From Nitrospirota bacterium (GTDB taxonomy: Bacteria; Nitrospirota_A; Leptospirillia; Leptospirillales; Leptospirillaceae): a stretch of DNA of 64,000 bases. Location: contig JAKBPM010000001.1 in the NCBI GenBank assembly GCA_021829515.1, forward strand, positions 62,001 through 126,000, written 5' to 3'. Position 1 is the first letter of the stretch, and each line of letters starts with the position of its first letter. A model generated the notes under the pieces. That model saw only the letters and a list, made by a program, of their open reading frames with translations, was not told the DNA's origin and did no database searches. The position numbers were made by a program, and so were the translations under genes. This document shows positions 53,725 through 63,396 of the stretch, piece after piece.

Positions 53725-54850
53725 GGAACCCTCCGTTATAAAAAATAAAGGCCCAGGTCAATGTTAGCTCTTTTTTATGAAAGGCGGTCGGGAGTGGAAT
53801 ATAGGGAGATGCCACACGGACAATTCTCAATGCTTCTTCGTCAAGAATGGCCGACCCGGAACTTCTTGAAAGTGTCACCCCGTCCAGTGTTCCGTCCGCA
53901 AGGATTCGGAAGGTCACAAGAGCCCGGCCCGTTATTCCCCGAGAGGCAGCCTCTTCAGGATATTCTCCTATTGTCTCAAAACGTTCCTGTATTCGCTTTA
54001 TATAGCTTGAATAGGTTTCATCTTCCAGATTGGCCATAATCCGGTCTGTTGGATCGGGCTTGTCCGAATATGCCGGAGATAGATCCTTGGAAAGATTCAG
54101 GTTCTTGGAAAAAGGATCCCCCAGAGATTCCTGGGACAAGATCCGATTGAGATCCTTTGGTGAGATTTTCCGGACAATTTTCGTTGGTTTTTCCGGTTTT
54201 TCACTTGGAGAGACTGGAGCCGTTTTAGCCATTCGTTCAGAATGTTTTTCAGTCTCCTTGGCTTTGTTATGATTAGGGTGATCATGCCTTTCGGATTTTT
54301 TGACCTGTGAAAGCCCGGGTTCCATCTTGGCAAGGGGAGCTTCCCTTTCCGGCTCCGATGGTGCAACCTTTGGACGGGGCGTTACCACTCTTGGCGGAGG
54401 GGGTGCGGTCGATGGCCTTAAAACTGTTTTCGAGTCATGATGGTTAGGCTTGCCTGAAAGGGAATGCCCTTTCGGAAGCGGCGGAGCAACCGTCCGGGTC
54501 GATTGAGGAACCTTTGATGGATCAAGGATGTCAACAAATACAGGCTTTCTTTCTTCTGCCAGCTTTTTTCTCATCGCCTCGGTCATCGGTGGTTTTTGTG
54601 GAGCGATCAGATCCTCAAGACGATTCAAAAGCGCAGGATCCTTGATCATCAAAAGCAACAAGGAGCCGTGAAGCAGGATGGAGACAAGGACAAACCAGCG
54701 AAAGGCCCACCGTATATCGTCTTCACCATGGTTAACAAGAATCAGCGCCTGCCGGTAAGGAGGCTTTTCAAATGCATCGAATTCGATGATACCCGCTCCT
54801 CGAAAGGCGCAACTCGCCCACGGTTGATTTTTCTCTCTTCTTGAGTCCAA
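53711..54850 (-). CDS. TonB-family energy-transducer protein
   Basis: This 379-residue protein has one membrane helix at about 50-70 ('FRWFVLVSILLHGSLLLLMI', with the usual SxxxH-type start). A long Pro/Lys/Glu-rich periplasmic spacer (about 100-250) leads to a C-terminal TonB domain. That domain contains 'IGEYPEEAASRGITGRALV', 'ILADGTLDGVTLSRSSGS' and 'LDEEALRIVRVASPY'. It couples the proton gradient to outer-membrane receptors together with ExbB/ExbD, which are not in this window. The start is a TTG at 54850 with a poor ribosome site, so the true start is uncertain. It is divergent from ksgA. Confidence 0.88.
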   Translation of the reverse strand: MDSRREKNQPWASCAFRGAGIIEFDAFEKPPYRQALILVNHGEDDIRWAFRWFVLVSILLHGSLLLLMIKDPALLNRLEDLIAPQKPPMTEAMRKKLAEERKPVFVDILDPSKVPQSTRTVAPPLPKGHSLSGKPNHHDSKTVLRPSTAPPPPRVVTPRPKVAPSEPEREAPLAKMEPGLSQVKKSERHDHPNHNKAKETEKHSERMAKTAPVSPSEKPEKPTKIVRKISPKDLNRILSQESLGDPFSKNLNLSKDLSPAYSDKPDPTDRIMANLEDETYSSYIKRIQERFETIGEYPEEAASRGITGRALVTFRILADGTLDGVTLSRSSGSAILDEEALRIVRVASPYIPLPTAFHKKELTLTWAFIFYNGGFHVIQ

Positions 54851-54940
54851 ATTGAACCATCTATGGTTTCCCTTGTGATATTCTATTCGAACAACTAATC
54901 AAAACAAAATCTCAAGATCGGAGAAGCTCCTGCTCCCCCC

Positions 54941-55792
54941 ATGGAAAAGATGATGACGATCCCGCCCCACAGAGCCAGAAAAAGTCTGGGGCAAAATTTT
55001 CTGACTGATCCGTCCATAGCTCAAAAAATTGTGGATTTCCTTGATCCCGCCATTCCGAAGGAAACACCATTGATAGAGATCGGACCGGGGAAAGGGATTC
55101 TCACAAGGGCTCTCCTGAATAAAACATCAAACCTTATCCTTCTGGAAAAGGATAACACTCTGATTCCAGACCTAACGGAGCGTTTCGGAACCATTCCCGG
55201 AGTCAGGATCATCCGGGCCGATGCGCTTGATTATCCTTTTGGGGAAGGAGATGCCTACCAGTCTCCCCCATTCTCCGGAGGGGACTACCGGATCGTGTCA
55301 AACCTCCCATACAATATATCCGTACCATTGTTGTTTCGATTTTTGTCGACTCCAAAACCGCCCTTGGAAATGGTCCTGATGTTCCAGCGTGAAGTGGCCA
55401 GAAGGATCGTTGCTTCCACAGGATCCGATGATTACGGACATCTGTCGGTAGCGATGGCGCTTTCGGCTTCGGCAAGAAAGGTTCTCGATCTGAAGCCCGG
55501 ATCTTTCTATCCGGCACCAAAGGTTCACTCCTCTGTTGTTCTGATCCAGCCAAGGATCTTTGAGAGCGATGGAGAGAGGGAACAAATACGCAATGCATTA
55601 ACTTTATCCAGAAAACTTTTTTCTTACAGGAGAAGAACCCTTCAAAACGCTCTACAACTGGCTTTTCCAGAAACACCTAAGAGTGATTTTGAGGAGATCA
55701 TCAATCTATCAGGACTTTCTCCGGCAAAAAGAGTCGAACGGTTGCTTCCGGAGGAATTTCATCTCATATCCATGACAATGCAAGAAACCTGA
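54941..55792 (+). CDS. ksgA: 16S rRNA dimethyladenosine transferase KsgA/RsmA
   Basis: This 283-residue Rossmann-fold methyltransferase has the family start 'RARKSLGQNFLTDPSIAQKI'. SAM motif 'LIEIGPGKGILTRALL' and the catalytic 'RIVSNLPYNISVPLLF' (NLPY) follow. The C-terminal part has 'FYPAPKVHSSVV' and 'LFSYRRRTLQNAL'. It dimethylates two adenosines near the 3' end of 16S rRNA. The ATG at 54941 lacks a good ribosome site; in-frame ATGs at 54950 and 54953 are alternatives. Confidence 0.96.
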   Translation: MEKMMTIPPHRARKSLGQNFLTDPSIAQKIVDFLDPAIPKETPLIEIGPGKGILTRALLNKTSNLILLEKDNTLIPDLTERFGTIPGVRIIRADALDYPFGEGDAYQSPPFSGGDYRIVSNLPYNISVPLLFRFLSTPKPPLEMVLMFQREVARRIVASTGSDDYGHLSVAMALSASARKVLDLKPGSFYPAPKVHSSVVLIQPRIFESDGEREQIRNALTLSRKLFSYRRRTLQNALQLAFPETPKSDFEEIINLSGLSPAKRVERLLPEEFHLISMTMQET

Positions 55793-55868
55793 AACAAAAA
55801 CACGAATACACCGGAGAAATCTTTGCGAACCGGAATCCGAACAAACAGAACAAGGAGAATATTATCCA

Positions 55869-57569
55869 GTGAATGCAGATATCCAGCCCATTGCCCCACC
55901 TGAACCGATCTTACCCGGAAAAGTAAGAATCATTCCATTAGGTGGAATCGGTGAAATTGGAATGAACATGACCGCATATGAAACATCCGAGGGAATTATT
56001 GTTGTGGATTGCGGCGTCCTTTTCCCGGAGGACGATCTTCTCGGCATTGACCTGATCATCCCAGACTTTTCCTATCTCAAGGAAAATCGCAAAAAAGTTC
56101 TTGCACTTTTCCTGACCCATGGTCATGAAGACCATATTGGAGCCGTCCCCTACTTTCTTCGGGAGTTCAATGTTCCGATTTTTGGAACAGCACTGACACT
56201 TGGACTTCTTGAAGGCAAGCTCAAGCAACATAAAAACATTACAGAAACGAAGCTTGTGACACTGAAGCCGAGAGAAGCCTGCACAATGGGGCCCTTTTCG
56301 GTCGAACCCATCCGGATTACCCATTCCATCGCAGACGGGGTTTCCTTTGCGATCACAACGGAGGCCGGCACAATCCTCCATACCGGTGACTTTAAGGTTG
56401 ACCTGACCCCCATCGACGGAGAGCATTTCGACATGCACCGATTTTGCGCACTCGGAGACCAGGGCATCCTCTGTCTCATGAGTGACAGCACCAATTCAGA
56501 AAAATCCGGGCTTTCCCTGTCGGAAGCCCTCGTGGCTGAACCTCTTCATCAGTTGATCTCAATGGCACCAGGAAGGGTCATCGTGGCAACATTCTCATCC
56601 AATATCCACAGATTGCAACAGGTGGCGGATGTTTCTATCCGGCTGGGAAGAAAGATTGCATTTACTGGCCGCTCGATGGAAACAAACTACAAGATCGCTA
56701 CTGAACTGGGTTATCTGCACATCCCTGCGGACAAGGTTATAAAACTTGACCAGGCAACCCTACTTCCCCCCGGGGAGGTGACAATCATCACAACCGGAAG
56801 CCAGGGGGAGCCAATGAGTGCCCTTTTCCGTATGGCTCTTGGTGATCACAAACATATTGCCATCGGACCAAATGACACGATTTTGTTATCCGCACGGGTA
56901 ATTCCCGGAAACGAAAGGGCCATCGGCAAAATCATCAACCTCCTCTCCAGAAAAGGCGCTGTTGTCCATTATCAGAGAGTCTCTGAAATACATGTTTCTG
57001 GCCATGCAAGTCAGGAAGATCAAAAGATGATGATCCGGATGCTCAAACCAAAGTTCTTTGTACCCATGCATGGTGAGTACAGAATGCTTTCAAGACATGC
57101 AAAGACAGCCATGGCTACAGGGGTCCCGGAACATAATGTTTTTGTCATTGAAAACGGTGATGTCCTTGAACTTGGGCCGGATCAGGCTGAAGTACTTCAG
57201 AAGATACCCAGCGGAAGAACCTTTGTGGATGGAAAAGGTGTTGGAGATGTCGAAGAAGTTGTGATCCGCGATCGACAAAGGCTTGGCTCGGATGGCATTG
57301 TGACCGTGATCGTTGCACTTTCCCAGCAAACTGGTGATATGGTCATGGGTCCTGAAGTCACAACCAGGGGTGTTGTCCTCTCAGATCTTTCTCTCGAACT
57401 GACAGCGCTGATCAAAACTCATGTGGAAATTGCCATCAACTCCTCCGAGCCTGAGGTCAGGAAAGAGTCATCCGCTCTCAAAACAATGATCCACAATAGC
57501 CTTAGAAAGTATTTCAAGAAGAACTTTGAGCGGGACCCTGTCATCATTCCCATCATACTCGAGATGTAA
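55869..57569 (+). CDS. rnj: Ribonuclease J
   Basis: This 566-residue metallo-beta-lactamase/beta-CASP RNase has 'FLTHGHEDHIGAVPYFL' with the HxHxDH zinc site (H84, H86, D88, H89). 'SIADGVSFAITTEAGTILHTGD' in parts, 'MSDSTNSEKSGLS', 'VIVATFSSNIHRLQQ' and the C-terminal 'PMHGEYRMLSRHAKTA' complete it. It is a 5'-3' exo- and endoribonuclease for mRNA and rRNA processing. The start is a GTG at 55869 with AAGGAG upstream. With rny at 47717 the organism has both RNase Y and RNase J. Confidence 0.97.
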   Translation: MNADIQPIAPPEPILPGKVRIIPLGGIGEIGMNMTAYETSEGIIVVDCGVLFPEDDLLGIDLIIPDFSYLKENRKKVLALFLTHGHEDHIGAVPYFLREFNVPIFGTALTLGLLEGKLKQHKNITETKLVTLKPREACTMGPFSVEPIRITHSIADGVSFAITTEAGTILHTGDFKVDLTPIDGEHFDMHRFCALGDQGILCLMSDSTNSEKSGLSLSEALVAEPLHQLISMAPGRVIVATFSSNIHRLQQVADVSIRLGRKIAFTGRSMETNYKIATELGYLHIPADKVIKLDQATLLPPGEVTIITTGSQGEPMSALFRMALGDHKHIAIGPNDTILLSARVIPGNERAIGKIINLLSRKGAVVHYQRVSEIHVSGHASQEDQKMMIRMLKPKFFVPMHGEYRMLSRHAKTAMATGVPEHNVFVIENGDVLELGPDQAEVLQKIPSGRTFVDGKGVGDVEEVVIRDRQRLGSDGIVTVIVALSQQTGDMVMGPEVTTRGVVLSDLSLELTALIKTHVEIAINSSEPEVRKESSALKTMIHNSLRKYFKKNFERDPVIIPIILEM

Positions 57570-57603
57570 AAATGTCCCATAAAATCATATCAGCAGGAAA
57601 ATC

Positions 57604-59853
57604 TTGAGTGTGGACAAACTGACGGAAAAGGACTCCTCCAGGGAGTCTCATCATATGAACACGCTCCTTCGAAGAGTGCAGCAAGTTTTTCTCTGGACGC
57701 TCACTTTGTTTCTCTTGATGTCCCTCTTGACATCAAACAGCAGCGACCCGTCCATCCTGACCGTCTCAAGCCTTTCCATACCCCGAAACACCATGGGTTT
57801 CTGGGGTGCGAGTGTGGCAGCCGTCCTTTATGAATCGCTTGGGCTATCCGCCATTCTTGCCCCTATCCTTCTGGCGAGTCTTTCACTTTTTCACCGACAG
57901 TCAAAAAATCCACCCCCATGGTCTATCCTGGGATGGATTCTCTTAACACTCTCCCTCCCACCACTTCTTTGCATGATATTTTCCAAAACTCTCATCGCCC
58001 CATACCAGCCTGGTGGCACCATTGGTGCAAAAATTCTTGCCTTTTCCCTTTCAAAGCTGAACAAGCCTGGCTCCATGCTCATTCTGGGAGGAATGCTGCT
58101 CACATCGCTTTTATTTCTTCTTGCTCCAATTGTGGCCTTTATTGGAAGTCAAAAAGGAATATCCATCATAGACTGGCTGAGACAAAAAAGGGACTCGATC
58201 AGATCTCTATTGGTCAAGGACACCGATCCCCAATACATCGTTGTAAAAGAAGAAGAGACCTCACCATTGAATCCGAGCCAGATGGTTGAACCCCTGCCAG
58301 CAAAAGAAGAAGCCGTCGAGCAAAAACCAAAACCGAACCCAAATTCCAAAAAGAATCTCCCCGGACCTTCTGGCCCATCCGATTTTTCCAGACCACCCCT
58401 CCCGACCAGTGACCTTCTCGATCCATCGGGAACAGCAAAGGAGGTCATGCCCCAATCTCAAATAAGGGAAACAGAGAAAACACTTGCCGACCTTTTCAGG
58501 ACTTATGGCGTCCCGGGAAAGATGGTTGGATCCCAACCCGGTCCCGTCGTGACCCTCTTTGAATTTCTGCCTGCTCCTGGAACAAAGGTCAGCCGGGTGA
58601 CAAGTCTGACCAGCGAAATTTCCATGGCGTTAAAAGCCCCTCAAGTCAATCTCCATGTTCCCATTCCCGGAAAATCCACGATTGGCCTCGAAGTTCCAAA
58701 CCCTGTCAGACAACTTGTGACTTTCAGGGAAATCCTTTCCAGTCCCAGCTTTCGCTCTATCAACTCCCCCCTCTCCCTGGCCATCGGGAAAACGATCAAC
58801 GGTGATCCCTACGCAGTGGATCTTGCCAGAATGCCGCATCTCTTAATTGCCGGTGCAACGGGAACGGGAAAATCCGTCTGCATGAATGTCCTCATTGCAA
58901 GCATTCTCATGAGCGCAAGACCGGAAGATGTCAGATTTATCATGATCGACCCCAAAAGACTCGAGTTTGCGCCCTATGAAGGCATACCACATCTTCTGGG
59001 ACCGGTCATAACCGACCCCAAGATTGCCGCATCCAAACTGCGGATTCTCGCAGATGAGATGATCAGGCGATATGATTTGATGAAAGACACCGGTGTCAGA
59101 AACATCAGCGAATACAGAAAGGCGGTGCCGGAGAAAGACTGGTTCCCCTTCATAGTGGTCTTGATCGACGAACTTGCCGATCTCATGCTGAGTCTGAAAA
59201 AAGATGTGGAACCGCCCATTATTCGGCTGGCCCAGATGGCGAGAGCGGCCGGCATCCATTTGATACTGGCAACACAAAGACCGTCTGTTGCTGTCCTGAC
59301 CGGGCTGATCAAAGCAAATATTCCGACAAAGATCGCATTTCAGGTAACAAGCCAGATCGACTCCAGGGTCATACTCGACCAAGGAGGTGCAGAAAGTCTT
59401 CTGGGGGCTGGCGATATGCTGATGAGGCCTCCGGGAACGGATGCGCTCAGGAGACTTCATGGAGCCTTTATTTCCGAATCAGAACTTTCAAGGCTTGTTA
59501 CCTTCTGGAAAGAATCTCCCCGAGTCTCCACTGGAACAGACAACAGCCTTGGCGATATCATGGAAAGGTTGACCCTTTCGGAAATTCCCGGAGATCAGCA
59601 AACCCGATACGGCTCCATGGACGATGATGACTCCTCGGATTCCAATGATGGCCTCTATGAAGAAGCAGTCGCCATTGTCCGACGGCAGGGCAAAGCTTCC
59701 ACATCCCTCATACAGAGACACCTCCGGATCGGCTACAACCGGGCGGCTCGCATCATTGAACGAATGGAAGAGGAAGGGCTGATCGGAAAACAGGATGGCA
59801 GTAAACCGAGACCGCTTTTAAAAGGACATAGAAATCATGAACAGGAAGATTGA
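57604..59853 (+). CDS. ftsK: DNA translocase FtsK/SpoIIIE
   Basis: This 749-residue protein has four N-terminal membrane helices (about 25-190), a Pro/Lys/Glu linker and a RecA-like motor. The motor has 'LIAGATGTGKSVCMNVLI' (Walker A), 'FIVVLIDELADLMLS' (Walker B) and 'GIHLILATQRPSVAVLTG'. A C-terminal winged-helix gamma domain ('VRRQGKASTSLIQRHLRIGY') reads KOPS-like DNA. It pumps chromosome ends through the septum. The start is either TTG 57604 or GTG 57610; AGGA lies just upstream. It overlaps lolA by 17 bases. Confidence 0.97.
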   Translation: MSVDKLTEKDSSRESHHMNTLLRRVQQVFLWTLTLFLLMSLLTSNSSDPSILTVSSLSIPRNTMGFWGASVAAVLYESLGLSAILAPILLASLSLFHRQSKNPPPWSILGWILLTLSLPPLLCMIFSKTLIAPYQPGGTIGAKILAFSLSKLNKPGSMLILGGMLLTSLLFLLAPIVAFIGSQKGISIIDWLRQKRDSIRSLLVKDTDPQYIVVKEEETSPLNPSQMVEPLPAKEEAVEQKPKPNPNSKKNLPGPSGPSDFSRPPLPTSDLLDPSGTAKEVMPQSQIRETEKTLADLFRTYGVPGKMVGSQPGPVVTLFEFLPAPGTKVSRVTSLTSEISMALKAPQVNLHVPIPGKSTIGLEVPNPVRQLVTFREILSSPSFRSINSPLSLAIGKTINGDPYAVDLARMPHLLIAGATGTGKSVCMNVLIASILMSARPEDVRFIMIDPKRLEFAPYEGIPHLLGPVITDPKIAASKLRILADEMIRRYDLMKDTGVRNISEYRKAVPEKDWFPFIVVLIDELADLMLSLKKDVEPPIIRLAQMARAAGIHLILATQRPSVAVLTGLIKANIPTKIAFQVTSQIDSRVILDQGGAESLLGAGDMLMRPPGTDALRRLHGAFISESELSRLVTFWKESPRVSTGTDNSLGDIMERLTLSEIPGDQQTRYGSMDDDDSSDSNDGLYEEAVAIVRRQGKASTSLIQRHLRIGYNRAARIIERMEEEGLIGKQDGSKPRPLLKGHRNHEQED

Positions 59854-60556
59854 TACAAAAGTGGTAATCCCGACCACGCTATCCAGAGTGGCGGCCATTG
59901 CCTGGCTCGCACTACCTGCTTTTCTGTTTTCCATCTCAGCCATCCCTGTTCATGCGGAAGAGCTCTCCCCCCAGGGGATGTTGAAAAAAATGTCAGCCTC
60001 CGTCAAAAAACACCCTGGCTTTACTGCAAGATTCCGCCAGACACTCTCCCCGCCGAATAGTGGAGCGATCCGGTCGGAGGGAGACCTGATTTTTGGGCAG
60101 GGAGGAAAAATGATCCTCCATTACCAAAAACCCAAGGGACAGGTCCTTCTGCTGTTAGGAAACAAAATGTCATTTTATATTCCTCAAAACACTCAGTTGA
60201 TCAACAAAACACTCAAAAGCCGGACCATTCCGGAGACCCCTGCACTTTTGCTGGAAAAAATCGCAGAGCTTGACCAATATTTCTACATACGTCCCGAGTC
60301 TCCCGGGAAAAGTGTTTCGGGGGAAACGATTTCTTTGGTACCCAAAGAAGCAGACAGACATCTGGCCCTCGCCAGAATTACCATCGACCCCAAAACATGG
60401 CTTCCCCAAAAAATTGTGTTCATGGAGGTCAACGGCGTCATACTTTCGATCACCCTTACCGATATCCGGACACTTTCGACACTCCCCAACCAATCGTTCA
60501 CAATGGACATCCCTCCGGGAACAACCATTGCCCAAAGCCCTGAAGGATCAAACTGA
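59837..60556 (+). CDS. lolA: Outer-membrane lipoprotein carrier protein LolA
   Basis: This 239-residue protein has a long signal peptide (about 1-41, ending 'IPVHAEE'). The LolA half-barrel shows 'GFTARFRQTLSPP', 'EGDLIFGQGGKMILHYQKP', 'ETPALLLEKI' and 'ARITIDPKTWLPQKIVFME'. It ferries lipoproteins across the periplasm from LolCDE to the outer membrane, supporting a diderm cell. Its start lies inside the end of ftsK, and its stop shares TGATG with uvrA. Confidence 0.88.
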   Translation: MNRKIDTKVVIPTTLSRVAAIAWLALPAFLFSISAIPVHAEELSPQGMLKKMSASVKKHPGFTARFRQTLSPPNSGAIRSEGDLIFGQGGKMILHYQKPKGQVLLLLGNKMSFYIPQNTQLINKTLKSRTIPETPALLLEKIAELDQYFYIRPESPGKSVSGETISLVPKEADRHLALARITIDPKTWLPQKIVFMEVNGVILSITLTDIRTLSTLPNQSFTMDIPPGTTIAQSPEGSN

Positions 60557-63396
60557 TGCCATCAAGGAAAGCTGCCAAGCCCATTTCACAATCCAATGGA
60601 GCCACTTCTCCGATGGACTTCATTGTGATCAAGGGAGCAAGACAACACAATTTGAAGAATCTGGATATCTCCCTACCCCGGAACAAGCTGGTGGTGATTA
60701 CCGGTCTTTCAGGGTCGGGGAAAAGCTCTCTGGCTTTCGATACACTTTACGCTGAGGGACAGAGACGTTATGTAGAATCCCTTTCTGCCTATGCCCGCCA
60801 GTTTCTGGAGATGATGGACAAACCAGATGTCGACAGTATTGACGGCCTCTCTCCCGCCATTGCAATCGACCAGAAGGTCACCTCCAAAAATCCCAGATCA
60901 ACGGTGGGAACGGTGACAGAAATCCATGATTACCTGAGGCTTCTTTTTGCCCGTATCGGCCATCCCCATTGCCCGTCATGCGGACAGTCCGTCAGCCCAC
61001 AGACAGTGACACAGATGGTCAATCAGCTCATGGGCGGTCCCGAGGGGGAAAAGCTCATCATACTCGCCCCGACGGTTTCTGACCGAAAGGGAGAATATCG
61101 AAAAGAGATCGCACGGATATTGAAAGAAGGATTTACCCGCATCCGGCTTGACGGAGTTGTCATGCCCATTGAGGAAATCACGGAGATTGACCGAAAAAAA
61201 TCCCACAGGATTGAAATCGTTATTGACCGTATTTCTCTTAGAGAGGGAATCCGGCAGAGACTAGCCGAAAGCATCGAGACAGGACTGACTCATGGCGGCG
61301 GGATGGTCATCATCCACCGCCCTGACCTGAAAACAGACTTGATTCTTTCAGAGCGTCAGGCCTGCACGACCTGCAATATCAGCCTTCCGGAAATCACACC
61401 CCGACTATTCTCCTTCAATTCTCCATATGGAGCCTGTTCAAAATGCTCCGGGCTCGGAGTCCTCCTTGAGGTTGACCCGACACTTCTCGTACCCTACCCG
61501 GATCTCTCCATTGCGGAAACGGCGATCAAGATTCTGGAACACCGAGCCTTTTCCGACATTCGAAACCGTTTCATCAAGTTTTTGGAAATCTCCGGAATTT
61601 CCAGGTTCACTCCATTTGGGAAACTTCCGGAATCGGAAAGGGAGATGATCTTTCATGGAACCTCTCCAGAGAAGGGTTCCCCACAGAACATCCGATTTGC
61701 AGGCCTCCTTGGTTTTTTGCAGGATCTTTACCATAAGGGGAATCTTTCCATCTGGGCAAAGTCGGAGCTTGAAAGCGTCATGTCCGAAAAGGATTGTGAT
61801 GCCTGTGGTGGAGCCCGGCTGAACCCCGAGGCGCTCGCCGTTCGTGTCTCTGATCTTTCGATCAGGGACTTTTCGAACATGACGATTCATCAGGCATCTT
61901 GTTTTATTGATCAGATGACTCTTTCCGAAAAAGAAAAAACCATCTCCGAAAGGATCCTGAAGGAAATCCGTTCGAGGCTGAATTTTCTTCGGGAGGTCGG
62001 ACTTGAGTACCTGACACTCTCAAGAAGCGCCGGTACTCTTTCCGGTGGTGAATCCCAAAGGATCCGTCTTGCGACACAGATCGGGTCCGGATTAACTGGA
62101 GTTCTGTATATCCTCGACGAACCCTCCATCGGACTTCACCCCCGGGATAACCAGAAACTTCTCAAAACTCTTCTTCATCTGCGGGATATCGGAAATACAG
62201 TGATTGTTGTTGAACATGATGAAGAAACCATTTTGCTCGCGGATGATGTTGTGGACATGGGGCCCGGTGCCGGCAGGATGGGAGGAGAAATCCTGTCCCA
62301 TGGAACCCCCATTGAGATCCGTAACGATCCAAAATCCCTGACCGGTGACTACCTTTCGGGAAGAAAGAAGATCGAACGGAAAAAAAATCTTCAAAAACCA
62401 TCGGAATGGCTTTCCATCATCGGTGCGTCGGAACACAACCTCAGGAATATTGATGCCCATTTCCCCCTAGGGATGATGACAGTCGTTACCGGAGTTTCGG
62501 GATCGGGAAAAAGCACACTTGTCATCGATATCCTATACAAGCGCTTGGCAAAGGTCTTCTCCCAGGGACGCGAAAAGCCCGGAAAGTGCCGGGAACTTCG
62601 TGGTGTGGACAGGATTGACAAAGTTGTCAACATTGACCAAAGTCCGATCGGACGGACTCCCCGCTCCAATCCAGCCACCTATACCGGTGTTTTCACCCCG
62701 ATCAGGGACCTTTTCGCTCAGGTTCCGGAATCCAGGGCAAGAGGATATGAACAAGGACGATTCAGCTTCAATGTGAAAGGCGGACGTTGCGAAGCCTGCC
62801 AGGGCGATGGAGTCCTCAAAATCGAAATGCACTTTCTGCCGGATGTCTACGTCACATGCGATCAGTGCAATGGACTCCGATATAACAGGGAGACCTTGGA
62901 GATTCTCTATCACGGAAAAAACATCTCGGAAATCCTTTCCATGACCGTGGAGGAAGCACTGGATTTTTTTGCACCCGTTCCGATTGTCCGATCAAAGCTT
63001 TTAACCCTTCGGGATGTTGGGCTTGACTACATCCATCTTGGACAAGCCGCCACGACTCTTTCCGGAGGAGAAGCGCAGAGAATCAAACTGTCCAAGGAAC
63101 TTTCAAGAAGATCGACCGGCAAAACCCTTTACATTCTCGACGAGCCGACTACCGGCCTTCACTTCGCGGACATCCAAAAGCTTTTGGATACACTGCATAC
63201 ACTTGTCGAACAGGGAAATACAGTCATCATTATCGAACATAACATTGATGTCATCCGGGGAGCAGACCATTTGATTGATCTCGGGCCGGAAGGCGGGGAC
63301 AGGGGAGGACAGATTGTCACGACAGGCTCGCCGGAGGAAGTGATGAAAAGCAGGAACTCCTATACAGGAGAGGCCTTACGGAAAAGGGTCCTGTGA
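60556..63396 (+). CDS. uvrA: UvrABC excinuclease subunit A
   Basis: This 946-residue DNA-damage sensor has two ABC ATPase modules. Module one has 'GLSGSGKSSLAFDTLYAEG', zinc Cys pairs ('CPSCGQ', 'CTTCN', 'CSKCSGLG') and 'LSGGESQRIRLATQIGSGL'. Module two has 'GVSGSGKSTLVIDIL', the zinc finger 'CEACQGDGVLKIEMHF' with 'CDQCNG', and 'LSGGEAQRIKLSKEL'. The length is typical. It would be part of the SOS regulon in many bacteria, but no LexA box is obvious because the gene is coupled to lolA by TGATG. Confidence 0.98.
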   Translation: MPSRKAAKPISQSNGATSPMDFIVIKGARQHNLKNLDISLPRNKLVVITGLSGSGKSSLAFDTLYAEGQRRYVESLSAYARQFLEMMDKPDVDSIDGLSPAIAIDQKVTSKNPRSTVGTVTEIHDYLRLLFARIGHPHCPSCGQSVSPQTVTQMVNQLMGGPEGEKLIILAPTVSDRKGEYRKEIARILKEGFTRIRLDGVVMPIEEITEIDRKKSHRIEIVIDRISLREGIRQRLAESIETGLTHGGGMVIIHRPDLKTDLILSERQACTTCNISLPEITPRLFSFNSPYGACSKCSGLGVLLEVDPTLLVPYPDLSIAETAIKILEHRAFSDIRNRFIKFLEISGISRFTPFGKLPESEREMIFHGTSPEKGSPQNIRFAGLLGFLQDLYHKGNLSIWAKSELESVMSEKDCDACGGARLNPEALAVRVSDLSIRDFSNMTIHQASCFIDQMTLSEKEKTISERILKEIRSRLNFLREVGLEYLTLSRSAGTLSGGESQRIRLATQIGSGLTGVLYILDEPSIGLHPRDNQKLLKTLLHLRDIGNTVIVVEHDEETILLADDVVDMGPGAGRMGGEILSHGTPIEIRNDPKSLTGDYLSGRKKIERKKNLQKPSEWLSIIGASEHNLRNIDAHFPLGMMTVVTGVSGSGKSTLVIDILYKRLAKVFSQGREKPGKCRELRGVDRIDKVVNIDQSPIGRTPRSNPATYTGVFTPIRDLFAQVPESRARGYEQGRFSFNVKGGRCEACQGDGVLKIEMHFLPDVYVTCDQCNGLRYNRETLEILYHGKNISEILSMTVEEALDFFAPVPIVRSKLLTLRDVGLDYIHLGQAATTLSGGEAQRIKLSKELSRRSTGKTLYILDEPTTGLHFADIQKLLDTLHTLVEQGNTVIIIEHNIDVIRGADHLIDLGPEGGDRGGQIVTTGSPEEVMKSRNSYTGEALRKRVL

